The notes under the pieces are model-generated. The model made no database searches and was not told the DNA's origin. It saw only the letters and a list, made by a program, of their open reading frames with translations. A stretch of 64,000 nt of DNA from Fasciolopsis buskii (Eukaryota > Platyhelminthes > Trematoda > Plagiorchiida > Fasciolidae), in the NCBI GenBank assembly GCA_008360955.1, contig LUCM01005940.1:186001-250000 (forward strand), given 5' to 3'. Within the stretch, counting starts at the first letter, position 1. Each line of letters opens with the position of its first letter. A program made the position numbers and the translations under genes. Below, one piece after another: positions 13,504-25,719 of this stretch.

Positions 13504-13690
13504 GTGTTATCAATGACAGTAGTATTGGTAGTGCGGTTAGCAGTAGCAGTAGCGATAGTAGTAATATTGATAGTAGCAGTATTGGTAGTAGTAGCGGCAG
13601 TAGCAGTAGTAGTAGTATTATCGATAGTGGTAATGGTATTAGGAGTGACAGTCATAGTAGTAGCAGTACTGGTATTAGTATCAGTGATAA
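13504..13690 (+). repeat. Interrupted GTA/AGC trinucleotide repeat
   Basis: About 185 bp are built from triplets such as gta, gtt, agc, att and gat (for example agtagcagtagcgatagtag), a strongly decayed (GTA)n tract. It creates long artificial frames on both strands, valine-rich on plus and threonine-rich on minus, which should not be read as genes. Confidence 0.85.
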
Positions 13691-14000
13691 AACTGAGGAA
13701 GAATGCGGACACATTATTTATTTTTGCTGTTTTCCTTTCTTATTGTAAGCTTTTGATCAAATGTAGCTTTTTCACTAAAGCAAACACTGCATAAAGAAAT
13801 AGCAGGCGCAAATAGCACTGAATCTGAATAGAAATATCATAATGATTTGAAATAGAGTTGATGTTGTCGTCTTCTGATTGGCTCATCAATCATGTCATAG
13901 CCGGATTTCCAAACTATCGCATTCGAATTTGCAAACCGCTGCTTACTTAAAACCGATCAAGACTTCCTCGTTTTATTCTAGCAGTAGGAAATTAAAAGTT

Positions 14001-14390
14001 TTCAAGAAATAATCCACCATGTGATATCATCGCTCAACTCACTGGTACGAAACCGTGGACGCACTGTACAGCTGTTTCATCCAGCTTGTTCGGAATCGTG
14101 AGCAGTGCATATCCACCGCGCCCGAACTGGGACGCGAACCCGGGGCCAAACGAACAATTCTGAGTCGAACGCCTTTGCCATTGCGCTACCGGACAGGCTG
14201 TGAACGGTTTGCTGAACTTCACCACATGATGTTGCGCCTATCCGTCACTGATTTGCACGGTTACTGTCCGTTAGCTCAAAGCGATCGACCCCTACTGATA
14301 GATGACTTCTCTGCAGGTAGCCTAAGTATGACGAAGGCTTTGGACATGATCTATAGAGTTGTGACAATGCACTGGTTGCGTTTCCAATGA
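14001..14390 (-). repeat. Composite tRNA-like repeat, family B, copy 1
   Basis: On the minus strand this reads a 5' part of about 165 bp (14390 down to about 14225), then a tRNA-like part. The tRNA-like part has an A-box-like tagcgcaatggc (about 14180-14192) and a B-box-like gggttcgcgtccc (about 14129-14141), followed by the shared tail with gtacagtgcgtccacggttt, ending near the phrase ggattatttcttgaa. The same order of parts recurs at 40.0-40.26 and 40.95-41.34 kb, while the copy at 34.73 kb has only the tRNA-like part and tail. It is probably a tRNA-derived SINE joined to, or inserted beside, a second repeat. It is non-coding; the overlapping frames are chance. Confidence 0.65.
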
Positions 14391-15270
14391 AAATGTTTAC
14401 GGACAGGTAAAGGCTGATGTTGGAGTTGCGACGGCGTGATCGCCTGTGTGCTCACCCTCTAAAGCCCTTAATAATAAGAGACACGATAAGATCGGCTGAC
14501 AGTTGGAAAGTGTGATGAAATTTGTCTGGAAGCTTTCAGTACATTCTGGCAGTCGCTTGGAAACCGGAGAACCTCGAAAGCAAGAAGAGTCTATGCTGAA
14601 TAAGTGTAGCAGTTAAAATGCATGCACACTGATCGGTTAATAATGCGAGGTCATCCGACTGTCCCTCTCGATTATGTGAACAAGAAAGAATAACTCTGCA
14701 ACTCTATATCACATAGTTGAATGCGCTTGATCCAAAGTTGACCGTCACGAGGGACGAAGAAATGCGTAGGGTAAAATCAAGTTTGAGGAAACAAATGACT
14801 AAAATTCTCCCGTTATATGGAAATCTGAAAATGCTATGTAAGTTAAATAAAGAGCACTATGATATCAACCGAAACAGCGCAGTTGTTGGTGCCTAGTCCA
14901 CCTGAGATGCACTAGCGGCCGTGAAATTTCACCTAGGATTTCCTGTCGAAGGTTCGGTGTTCCGCAGAATTCCCGTCTTCGTGGGTGGAAACGGTTGTCA
15001 TCCTATTTTCAGGACTTGCTTGCAAAATGATAGCTTAAGCAAATGAATGCTGACCTAATCACGATAGAGCCAAAGATGCTCGGGTTTGTCATACTTCACA
15101 AGCCGCATAACATAAGTAGAGGGGAACTCAGGAGAAGCAGGCTGGGTTTCGTACAGGTCGTCAACGCGTCTATCGAATCTTCATCTGGTAGAGTTCCGCT
15201 CTGCTTTTCAGAGGTTGGCGATCAATGTGTTATTGGACATTAGTACCGACTTGTAATCTGCTAATGGATC
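14391..15270. other. Noncoding stretch, no gene recognised
   Basis: No frame longer than 66 codons and no family match. Nothing else was seen here. Confidence 0.5.
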
Positions 15271-15275
15271 AGGGC

Positions 15276-15692
15276 CATATATATATATCTGTATATATGC
15301 ATGAGGACCAATTAGTTCAAGCCAGTAGAAATGGACGGTGATTCAGCCCACAACATGCCAGGATAAATGCTCGCCACAATATCATAACATTGACGATGAC
15401 ACCTCGACCGGTGATGAAACGTTTGTAAGCAAATTGCCCAGCGCAGCGAACAAACCAATGCTTATATGCATACATAAATTCGTAAATATATATATATATA
15501 TATTTCAAATCTTACAGCTCACTAACCAAAAGATTGCCTACTGCTTGTTGAGCAAAAAGGATAAAAATTCAACTATTTAATCCTTTATGCTGTTGCCCAA
15601 CGAGGCAGGAAGTGCTTAGACATCGGCTGTTGGAAGTGTTTCGAAAAGACCATCATCTGTATATATATATATATACATATATATATACATAT
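15276..15692. repeat. Cluster of three AT dinucleotide microsatellites
   Basis: Perfect or nearly perfect (AT)n runs lie at 15276-15289, 15485-15503 and 15660-15692. The last is interrupted by tac. The sequence between them is not repetitive. The runs generate an artificial isoleucine-tyrosine frame on the minus strand. Confidence 0.8.
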
Positions 15693-15699
15693 GTATAGA

Positions 15700-18600
15700 A
15701 CTTACGTATGACAGCCGATGTCAAATTGCTATTTAATGCGTTTGACAAAAGCCCCGTGTTCGATAGCTACGCTAGTCACCAAAATGATCCACAATTTTCC
15801 CAGAAAAGGAGCTGCGCATGACAATTGTGTCAAGTCCGTGAGTGCTTGCAACCTCCCTCCATGTAATGCGTGAACATAACCTGATTTCCAGTGCGTCGAA
15901 CAGAACAGAAAACAAACTCAAGAAAACCTTTTTCCCGTAGTAATTGGCGAATCTATCGTTGGTACAGTAAGACCGATCTTATTGAGGTATTGCTCGTCGC
16001 GTGTACGAAAACTGCGCTACCAAAATTTTGACATGGGCATATGGCATATATCAGAGTTACTGGGAGATTGCAGCTACTGATATAAATAAGCAACTCATAA
16101 AAGTTAGGTGATACAAAGTCACGTGGAACTCGAAACCTCCGAGTAATCCGATGATGCAACAGCTTTGAAGGTGCAATTACCTCTAAAGCTTTCAATGGGA
16201 AAATAAGTAATACCCTAATGGGACAGATTAACTCCAACAGTCTCACGATATATCACGTGTACAAACATACGCGTGAACATTCTGATTGAACGATGATATA
16301 TCTGCAGACGGGAAATTCACTCTCTCAAGCAAAACCACGAGGTCAACAACCACCGCGAGGTCTTATGGAAACTGACACGAGTGATTCTCTGGATTACAAC
16401 TAACTTTATCTGTTGAAATGCCTGTTTTCCTCATACTTGCAACTGGTGTTCTTTGGTCTCATGGAATTTAACTGAGTCACGTTCACTGTTGACAAAGGTT
16501 GAAGTTCACAGGCTTACATAGGTCCCAAATGTTTGTATGTTTTGTCATCCGCATAAATACCTTATTTAATCCAACCAAGGGCTAAAGTCTGTGCAATGAT
16601 CTGGCAACCGACATCTGTGTATTCTGCGGACCTCTACTTGTTCAAATTCATTGGTACACCTAACCAATATGCTGGAAATAAAAATTGAAGCGCACGAATT
16701 CACTAACACAGCACTATAGAACTCATTAATTGTGGCCCTTGTGTCACGAGATACAAGAAATTTCACTCTAAGAAATCTGCAGATTCAATCTGACCGGACC
16801 GATATAAATGTTCTACTGTCTCTAATTTGACCTGAAAAAACAGAAGGAAACTGAAAGGACTTGCCGATTTTGGGGACTCAAGAAGACCGCTCAGTCGCTC
16901 GAAGAAACGAGTATTTACATCTGGTTGATTACGGCGTACTTAAGACAAGTTTTTCCCGCCGGTTCCACGCTTTTGAGGCCGAGTTACTGTAAGCGGTTTG
17001 TAATGAAAGACTTGCATCTCGAATTAACATTTCTCACGCTGTTCCGATCGATGGCCTTGACGTTCCAATCCCACACTTTTCGGCTTCATTTACGATGATC
17101 TCATCAGTGGCTCAGTTCATTATGGTGATAGAATGTCCACACTCCCAGCGACAGGCTCAGGTGCATGAGAACCTCATTAAAACTAACAACCTGAGCTACA
17201 GTCAGCATGTACTCATAAAGTCGCCGAGATCATTTACCGTAACCTCTTTGTCAGAGTTGGCTTCACTATCTTCGGACTTTAAAGCCTCAATCATTAGCTA
17301 TTTATATTCTCTAGCTGACTTCGGCAATTCGCATCTCTGACTTAACAGTCTCGTGTTCTGGCTTCGAAAACAAACGGCAATGATCGGATCCAGAGAATTC
17401 ATGTTACTCCTATGGCGATAACTTTCAAGGATGCTGACAAGTCCGCCTACTACCTGATTTCAATCGACAACAAATAGAAGTATGGGCAAAAATCAGACGA
17501 GCACTAACCATAAGGGAAACCAAAAGAGAAAAGATTCATACCTCATCTCATGGGCAACTAATCAGTGACATATTTTATTCGGAATTTTTCAAAAAATACT
17601 AGTTTCTCACGAGCGGAAAGATCATGCTGAAGAATGTCAGACACTGTTTATTGTTCAGATATCCGCATCAGTCATGTAGGTTGGCTATTTGGCAAGGGCC
17701 AAACTGCGCTTCAGCGACCTGAATTCACGTACCGCCCGTCGCTTCCGGACACATTAAAGTGAGTTCACAAAAGAAATTGATCATTTTCATCGACTCAAAG
17801 TTCTCTTCAAATGTGTCCGGTTCTCTTTTGTCATTTCCAAGGTCGCCAAATGCCCGAGGCGAATTCTATCGGTTAAAATCACCGAGTTTGATGTATTGTC
17901 AAGTGAAGAGGTTAACGGATGAATTCATTGAACATCCAACAGGTTGTTTAAATGGGACAATAGTGAGAATGGGTCAGAACTGCTAACCAAGTCGTCAGAA
18001 TATGTGTAAAAGATTTGCTCAAAACGGATATTACTTTGTCATGATGAAACGACCCATTCACTTACTTTTAGCTTGTTTCGTTTGTAAAAAATTTCATGAG
18101 TACAATAAATTTGAGGAAGCCATTTTTGCTTTCGACTTCTCACCATAATGTTGGTTATTAGGCCGACATGAATGGGATTCACTAACATGACTTTCGCACT
18201 ACTATCAGCAAATGTGGTCAGAAAATGTTTCCGGTTCTCCGCAGTGCAGATAATGAGGAGTACAAAGCGTGTCTTGATGTTTGTGCGTGTTTGCTGGGAC
18301 CCAAATTTTGCGTTTATTGTCCTGGTTTGGATGAGCTGCTTCCCGGGACCTAGTCGTGTGTTTGACAATGCCCAATTGCAAAACAGTTGGCAGCTGCTGC
18401 GACTATGAATTGGAGATTAGACATCACGTCATGCTTGGCTGATACCGCTGGTGCCGATCCGACGACATGTTCCCCGGTGTATTTTGGATAGCAAATAGTC
18501 TTGAAAAAAATGGGGAACAATGCCGTTGTTCTGAACCGAACAGTTTATAGGCTTCTAGATCTTGGGAACTTAGATTGTCTATGGTCTGCTTGGAACAAAA

Positions 18601-19760
18601 TTATGAAGGTCGATTGAAGTTTGACTGGCGATAGGTGTGTCTTCCCTTGGTGCTAGATGATGAAGGATAATTTTCATAATAGAATACGATACACTGAGAA
18701 GAATCACTAGACCACATCATGAATCTCCCAAAATGAGTACATACTTTCACCACCGACCAAGAATGGATTGCCAGTAAGATATGATTTCTTCCATGACTCC
18801 ACATTCCCGTAGTTAAACACGATAGGAAACATGGGAATATAAGGAACCACTTAGCTAACTGTAATCCTATCTAATCCTCGGAGTTTAAAAAAAATGCACT
18901 CAAAGAAGGTCGGCAGACTAGGAAACAAAGTATCGTGGAATAGGGGACAAATTTTGCTACCAGCGGCAAAAATAAGGCGTACTGATCAAAAGATTATTGA
19001 TTTACGCACAACACATTATTATTCATAAACCTTCTTCGACAATCCTGAGAATCGTGAGCATGTATGCTATGAAAGTTACCGGAGGTGACCATGTGGATAA
19101 GATCGCACGAGTGGGACTTGTAGACATAAAAGAATGGCCGAATGTCAGTAGGTACGTATTGTCGTCATGGCAACACTTGAACGAAGATGAAAGGAAAGCA
19201 ACAACCTGATCAAACCGATTCATTTGTTTCCACCTAACCAACCTAGGACGGACGCAATAGCGCCTGTAGCAGGTGCCTCGGCCCGGACCAGTTGACATTT
19301 TTCTCCGTTAACAATAGACCGGATTCGTGTGCGTATGAAAAATCTTGTTTCTTCTCGGAATTCCTCCCAAGTGTGTAAACCGTTAATATCCATTGTCAGC
19401 AGGCTTTTCAACCGACAGTGCATAATACCCGAATACCGTTAGGACACGCAAACAGCGGAGAATTCTACACACGTCTGCTATTGGACGGAGTATGACATTT
19501 AGAATAAATTTGATGCAAGGTTAGGTTGAAGAGCGGAGATAATTCAAACTTATAAAATATTCATTAGCGTAATGGCGGAAGTTTCAGAATGAATTAGGAA
19601 AAACGGTGCAGTTCATTGCCAGGTAAAATTGATTTAGTACAGACTAATAGTGACCGCACAAACGATTGACACTTTTACTGTCCGTAAGCATCAAGGTTAG
19701 ATTAATTGGCACTATCCTCATCTTTTCATAGTCTAGGATGAGCAACACGGAATATGATTC
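15700..19760. other. Noncoding stretch, no gene recognised
   Basis: About 4 kb with no supportable gene. Open frames up to 109 codons (18039-18368, minus) lack recognisable motifs and overlap frames on the other strand. At 19072-19110 a phrase ccggaggtgaccatgtggat resembles the first 30 bases of the family A SINE below but has no B-box downstream. It may be a fragment, and is not called. Confidence 0.5.
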
Positions 19761-19764
19761 CGTG

Positions 19765-19950
19765 GCCGGCGGTAACCAAACGCATGAGGCCTTGCTGTTT
19801 GGATGTAAAGGTCGTGGGTTCGAGTCCTCCCACCACCGGTCAACTTCCCCACTTGGCAGCCCTCTATTGACCACGGCCCCCTTCCTGAAGAATGATGTAC
19901 ATTGTTGTTCCATTAATAAAGGGAGTAAAAGAGAAACGATAAAAGATATA
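19765..19950 (+). repeat. tRNA-derived SINE, family A, copy 1
   Basis: The element starts gccggcggtaaccaaac, with a degenerate A-box region, has the B-box gggttcgagtcc at about 19817-19828, and closes the tRNA-like part with cccaccaccggt. A body follows (cttggcagc, tgatgtacattgttgtt, attaataaagggagtaaaag). The body is shared by all five copies in the window. The tRNA head with a long variable-arm region suggests a Ser or Leu type ancestor. It is probably mobilised by a LINE; which one is unknown. Confidence 0.8.
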
Positions 19951-19954
19951 GACA

Positions 19955-21370
19955 CACAGAAACTGAATCTGAAACACTGCGACGCTGTGAAGTCAGTTGA
20001 TTTTCGATTCATTCCTCGTAGTAATGACACTGCGAAATCATTCTAAGTACGATAAAATGCTATCGTCATTGTTAGAAAATACTTGCTACAGCATTCGAAG
20101 ATCTCTCAAAGTTGGATTAGCAGACTTATGCTCATTTGGTGTGATAATCTGTTACTGAATTTGTTTGCGAAAATCAGTTGGTGATTGTCACAGGAAATTG
20201 TCCAGGCACTATCTGATCACAATTATTGGGCATCGGATATTCTGATCTGCTTTTTTTGCCAATCTGAACAACGTTTTTTGTGAATCGTGTCGCGTGATTC
20301 AGCGTCAGATTTGTCGACGGAATATTTAGGCAAACAAGGCGATTACATTATCGGATGGTCTATGAATTTTGGTTTTCGTTCCTGGATAACCTATGCATAA
20401 TCCGAATGTAGACAAGTTTGTGATTTTATCAAATTTCAGTTAGGAAGAAATCGTTTGACATGTTTGTATCCGACGGAACTAAATTCATAAAAATAACAGG
20501 TTACTCCACAGGAGGCAAGATAGACATTGCAAATATTTTCAAACGAAAATTCCTGACTAACATGTGTGGTAGGAACATTTTTGATTGGATGAATAGGTGA
20601 TGAATGGTTGTGAATTGATATAACAGTCGTGAGATCGATTCCGCTGTACGGGTCAGAAACGTAAATGTTGAGGTCAGATGTTCTTTTACCTTTGATGTTT
20701 GAACACTATTTCCCTTAATGATTTGGTGGAATATGGTGAGAGACTTTTATCAAAAAGTCAGGGGTTAGATTTAGTTTAATGCATCCTAGGGTTTCATCGT
20801 TGACAGAAGCACCATTTCTGGGACACGTTTTGCCTATTCCATCGGAAAGACCACCTCGTTGTGTGTTGTGCTCCGAGGCAGTCAATGGTTGAGAGAAAAT
20901 TGAAGATAGCTGGTCACTGAGATGGTAAAACTGGATTGAAAACAGTCATTTGCGACCTACCTGGCCTAACTCCAGGTGGGCATAGAGACAATATGTGATT
21001 GGGTTGAATCATGCAGTCAGTGGTAATTTTACGGTCGAAATCTCTCCTGTTTTTTACGGTACTTCAATTTGTTACTTTCAAATTGATCTTTCACCATTTC
21101 CCGTTCGCTTTTCCTCTTGTGGATAGACGGTACAGCTAGAGATAGCAACCAAGACCACATCAAATTTGTGCAATATTGGCGGTTGCAAAATGGGAAACAA
21201 GCGGAACGGACTAATCAAGGAGTTTTCAAACAAAATGAAGACAGTGCACACATTTTGTAATACAATACTGTAACATTGCTTGTAGCCGGTATAATTGATC
21301 AGCACTCTGTTTACCAGGAGTCTTGGTTGAGAACCTGGCAACAGGAACTCTCACCCATTTGCACTCCCCT
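19955..21370. other. Noncoding stretch, no gene recognised
   Basis: Nothing supportable. The only frames are short. If the minus-strand exon at 21374-21556 is real, this would be its downstream intron. Confidence 0.45.
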
Positions 21371-21373
21371 TAC

Positions 21374-21556
21374 TTTGAGCGTCCACGTATTGGAACATCA
21401 CATGGCGCGGATTAACAAATCCGGAAAGCTGTTGATATGACAGGGCTTGCATATTTTTGTCATACAGTAGTTTGATCCCATTGAGTTGAGTCGGCTGGAC
21501 AGGAAGCGGCTCAGTCCTCCATTGCTCAATCCAGTAATCAGTGCTCTTTTTTGAGC
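21374..21556 (-). CDS. Internal exon candidate of an unrecognised gene
   Basis: The 183-nt block is flanked on the minus strand by a strong acceptor (pyrimidine-rich, ending ccccatttcag, AG at 21557-21558) and a good donor (gtaagg at 21373-21368). It is open in the frame that starts with two bases finishing a codon and ends with one base left over, so both junctions are phase 1. It encodes about 60 residues, beginning SKKSTDYWIEQWRTEPLPV and ending NPRHVMFQYVDA, with the balanced composition of a globular domain. The frame stays open upstream to 21680, so the exon could be longer. I do not recognise the family. No partner exon could be paired with it, and a chance open block with decent splice sites is not excluded. 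Confidence 0.4.
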
Positions 21557-21689
21557 CTGAAATGGGGAAGCGAGACTTAACAACGAAGTCATCAAAGACT
21601 AGATTTGACAACTTCGCGTTCGTTTGTTCTTGAATCGCATACGCAATCAAACAACACCGAAGTGCTAATTTCTGGTCCAACAGATTTAA

Positions 21690-23100
21690 CTAAATTAAAA
21701 ACCAAAGCTCAGTCGGGGGAATTGCCAAAATTAATTCACCGTGTCCTTCTCCGTCAACAGTAATTATCATTCACATTTCCCAAAAACGTGGCAATTATTC
21801 ATGCGGGAGATTAAGAAATTTAGATGGATATCTAACTAATTCATTTAGATTGGTCTTCTTTCTATTTGAACCAACAGGACAAGGGGATATAACTTTTGTA
21901 ATTACAATTTTACGGAATTTAATGGCAAATTTGTTTTCACTTCTCTAATTGGAGCACGACTACGTCACCTGGCACATTTCAAATGGTGCGGTTAGGAATA
22001 ATGTGAAACGTTGTGGATGGATACTGAGGGGACTATAAGGGATGATCAAACCTAGATGACATAGTAACTACGGAAGGAGCACGAGCTGATTACTGGCACT
22101 TTAGAAGGCGGAATTTCGAGGACAATCTTGAATTGATAAGGCAGCGTAGATGGTGACATCAACAGACCCGGTGGCAGGAATTCACGAGACCTGGATAAGC
22201 CTCTGGTCAAAGAGAACGGAACAAACTGATCGCAATCGAAATCGATTTGTGATTCTATGCCTTCCACATTCTATATTCGTTATTTGATTTAGGTTCAATG
22301 ATTTGGTTAACAGTGGAATCCAAATCATGCTCGTGTTACATTTTTTGCTTATATGTAGCCTTACTTGGTTAAATCGAGGTTATTTACTATGTATTTGGCA
22401 ACATATCAGTTATCAAAACAATATACGGACGATGTGCACCATTCCCCGATAACGTGGAGGAGCTGTGTCTAATCAATACAATGAAATGATCATCAAGCAT
22501 TGTCCTAGGTTCCATCGATAGGCAGCAGAATTGATTAGCCGGTAAATGCACACGCTTTGCCAACGTGTGCAGTTACTGGCGAGTTCCAATCAAAAACTAT
22601 GGTCAGTGGATTTATTCCCGGGTTCGAGAATATTGGGCTATCTTACGGTATCTTACGGAGCAGAAATAGGGTAAGATATCCCGAGGAACAGTCACATATT
22701 AGGCTGCCTGTTTGTTTTTCCAACTGTCGAACCCTGAGGTTGTATCCTTTAGAGATGTTACAAGGAAGGGGCGCTAACTTGATGGCCTCAAATTTATTGG
22801 ATATTTAAACCTGTGAATGCTGTTCCCTACTTGCATTTCTTTTTAATCCAGAACGAACCAAGGAATAGTGACTTAGGAACCACGAAAAAAAGTATGCCTA
22901 TAACGATCAGTTAGAGGTAGTCATTGATAATCGCTCAGTGACAGTGATCAGACCGGTCGCTTCGTCCTCTGGATTCTACAGCTACCTAAGAGCGTCAGGT
23001 ACAAATATTGTGATAGTACCGTGTACACTGTTTCCGGGAGTGAGTCTGTGGCTGAATCTTCGTGGACACGAGTTAAGGGTTCATTTCTCGTTCATTCACT
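21690..23100. other. Noncoding stretch, no gene recognised
   Basis: No firm gene. A minus-strand frame at 22052-22267 has a pyrimidine-rich acceptor-like stretch upstream of residues SREFLPPGLL but ends in a stop with no clear donor, so it is not called. A 10-bp phrase (atcttacggt) is tandemly doubled near 22640. Confidence 0.45.
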
Positions 23101-23101
23101 T

Positions 23102-23245
23102 CCAAGCGGATAAGATCCTGGCGTTTGGACGTGAAGGTTGCGGGTTCGAATCCTCCCACCACCGGCAGCCTTCTGCTGAAAACTGATGTACATTGTTGTT
23201 TCATTAATAGAGGAAGTAAAAGATAAAAGAAAAGAAAAGATCTGG
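23102..23245 (+). repeat. tRNA-derived SINE, family A, copy 2 (5' truncated)
   Basis: This copy starts inside the tRNA-like head at ccaagcggataag and has the B-box gggttcgaatcc at 23142-23153. It then has cccaccaccgg and a shortened body with tgatgtacattgttgtttcat and an A/G-rich end (aaaagataaaagaaaagaaa). The cttggcagc segment seen in the other copies is reduced. The orientation is the same as the other copies. Confidence 0.75.
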
Positions 23246-23249
23246 TCTG

Positions 23250-24800
23250 AACTGCTTAGACTTTCAGATACATAATGTCATCGGCATTCCACTAGTGTAA
23301 CGAAGCCTGAATATCTATCTATTTTACTATTTACGTTTGTTCACGTCAGGAAATCATACGGACTGAAATCTAATCGTTATGACAATCAGAGCATCCACTC
23401 TTATCGATCTAGTAATTCGTCGTTAAAATTTGCCAAAAAGCTGGTGCCATTGTAGGAAAGTTTCTTCTCACCTTTAGTGTTCTCGCGCTGAATTGTTACC
23501 AGCCGCAAAATGCTACGAATCCAATTTTGTTTCTTTCTTCAGGTGGCATATGAACTACGAAATAAGCAAACCATTAAATAATGAAAACAAACATATTTAC
23601 CATTGAGTTGACTACAAAGATCCGAATCGCGCCTGATCGTAAACAAAGCTGAAAGAAACTAAGTGTGAAAACAAACCAAATGAGAGCAGCCGCATTTCTT
23701 ACACCCAAACGTTTGTCATTTTTGTCACTGCACATTTTACGTGTCTGGTGAAAGGCAAAACAAGTGAAATTCAAAAGCTTTCGTATGTTCTATGCTTTTC
23801 CAAGTGGGAGTTACGTCATAAATCAAGCAAAACAAGTGACAATAAACCAGAAACAACCATCAGCGATCTGCTATGTTTACTAGGGTGATCTTTGTGGGAA
23901 CTGATGGTCAAACTCGGAGAAATACGATTGTTTTAGCTCTATCTCGTGATGATCCGAAGTTTAGATTTCAAAGATTTTGGAACCAAGCGATCGGTTTTCC
24001 TGATCTCGACATTTCTGCGTCCTCATTTTCCCCGAACTATGTATTGCCTGCTGTGATAGTTACATGTTCTGCTGTGTTTGCCTGGCGCCATCTACCATAT
24101 CACTGCATTTTGACGATCGTTTTTGCGCACCAGACGAGCGAAACCCATCGTCGTCTTTGATATTTGAAAGAATTAAAACCAGTGAATAGTGAACAATGGC
24201 GCAATAACTGTGAGTGACCTAAGCATCCGTAATCTGCCCCCGACTGTCATCACAAATGACCTTGATCATTTTCCCAGTGTGACTGATATAAGGGTAATAA
24301 CTAATGGATTAATTAATAACAACAACGATGACATTCAGTTAGACAAAGCTTTCGCCGACAAAGCTAACATTTATTTTGTGATGTGAAAAATCTATCCGTT
24401 CACGGGGTATCGTCAGGTAGAATTGCTGACTATTGCTCCTATTCGTCATCTTTGATGCTCCTTTGAGGCTGGCTTCTGATACCACTGATTGCTTTATTAT
24501 ACGAGATTATTTACAATCCGTTGGCACACAAGCGAGTTGAAATAATCTCGGACAGATCGAACTTGGCCATCGCAGGTTGACAGAATGCGACACTAATCGG
24601 CTTCGGAGGACTGAAATTTCCGCAACCAATTGTCTTAGCCTGGACTCCCAACTTTTCAACTATGCCAAATGCCAAATGGATGCTTCATCGGTTAGGTCAC
24701 ATTTTAAAGTCAAGAATATAACAAACGAACAAGCACTCGGATACTTCCCTCGTCAAAATTTATTGCAGATTCGCCAGCCATTTGAATGCCTGCAATATAT
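23250..24800. other. Noncoding stretch, no gene recognised
   Basis: Only frames up to 95 codons (23873-24160, plus) without recognisable motifs. No repeat-family match was seen. Confidence 0.45.
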
Positions 24801-24804
24801 TAAG

Positions 24805-25018
24805 TAGTTGATAAATATCAAGACCAAATGACGTAGGAAGTGTATCAAAAAATCGATGCACCATGTATTGGATTTTGTTGTGGATGATATAATGTTAATA
24901 ACATGGTGTTGTTGCTAGACGTAATGCGTCATTTGATTGTAAAACGCCTTGGGAAAGACTACCAACGGTAGTCGAAACGTTGGCTTCTTTATATATCATT
25001 CACAATAGTTGATAAATA
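24805..25018 (+). mobile_element. Short inserted element with 13-bp target-site duplication, family D copy 1
   Basis: The 13-mer TAGTTGATAAATA occurs exactly at 24805-24817 and 25006-25018, enclosing 188 bp. The first part of the insert (about 24822-24925) is collinear with 51300-51405, sharing accaaatgacgt, ccatgtattgg and atgttaataac. The second part carries a perfect 7-bp hairpin, GACTACC-aac-GGTAGTC (24957-24973), followed directly by GAAACGTTGGC. The motif CGAAACGTTGG after a hairpin is, from memory, typical of repeat families related to Penelope-like elements, some of which carry hammerhead-type ribozymes. A long, exact TSD and no coding capacity point to a non-autonomous retroelement. 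The class is an inference. Confidence 0.7.
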
Positions 25019-25019
25019 C

Positions 25020-25535
25020 GCTGAAAAAAGTCATACACCTTTAAGGCGGATTTAACACACAATACTCACATCCGTATCAACCGATGACACAACAATCTGT
25101 CTAATATCATGGAGAACGGAAGACTCACACTAGCGCAGAAGATAAACAGACTAAAATGACGGATGAGCATGCTTGACTGTACATTAGAACTCGGTACGAT
25201 TTTGCATTTTTGGCACTGTACAGTAACTTGTGAGTAAGGACAAATGCATTCCAAATAAAACGGGACAATAAACTTTAGCCTGACCGACGCTGACTGCATA
25301 GTCATACCATCAGCTGTTGTCGGCGATCACATTTCACATGAATTCCCAAACTAGGTCCACGTCAAAGCCGAATATTCGAGGTATTGCAGTACTATGACCC
25401 AGTTAGAATAGCGGGGCAACCCGTACTCTGGAAGTAGAGTTGATCTAAACTTTTTGCAATCACGTGCGCTCCATCCGAAGATCAAGTGAAGTACAATCAA
25501 CGGGAACGAACAAAAATATCTGGAGCCGACTGAAC
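25020..25535. other. Noncoding stretch, no gene recognised
   Basis: No gene or repeat seen. The minus-strand frames here are short and unrecognised. Confidence 0.45.
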
Positions 25536-25540
25536 GTCCC

Positions 25541-25715
25541 GTGCCACGGTGGCGAAGCGGGTAGGGTCGTGGCATTCGGGTGACAAGGTCACGGGTTCGA
25601 GTCCTCCCACCGCCGGTCAAATCTTCCCCTTGGCAGCTCTTTGTTGGCCGCGGCCATCTTCCTGAAAGCTGATGTACGTTGTTGTTTCACTAATAAAGGA
25701 AGCAAAAGTTATAAA
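25541..25715 (+). repeat. tRNA-derived SINE, family A, copy 3
   Basis: The head gtgccacggtggcgaagcgg is diverged at the first bases. The B-box gggttcgagtcc lies at 25593-25604 and the tRNA-like part closes with cccaccgccggt. The body is well preserved, with cttggcagctctttgttggc, tgatgtacgttgttgtttcac and taataaaggaagcaaaag. It is read on the plus strand like the others; an overlapping minus-strand frame is chance. Confidence 0.8.
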
Positions 25716-25719
25716 ATAG

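Noticed and set aside
13504..13794. A 96-codon valine-rich plus frame and a 114-codon threonine-rich minus frame
   Set aside because: Both are produced by the decayed GTA trinucleotide repeat; amino-acid runs follow the repeat phase and there is no other coding evidence.
19072..19110. Phrase similar to the first 30 bases of the family A SINE
   Set aside because: No B-box or body follows; too short to call.
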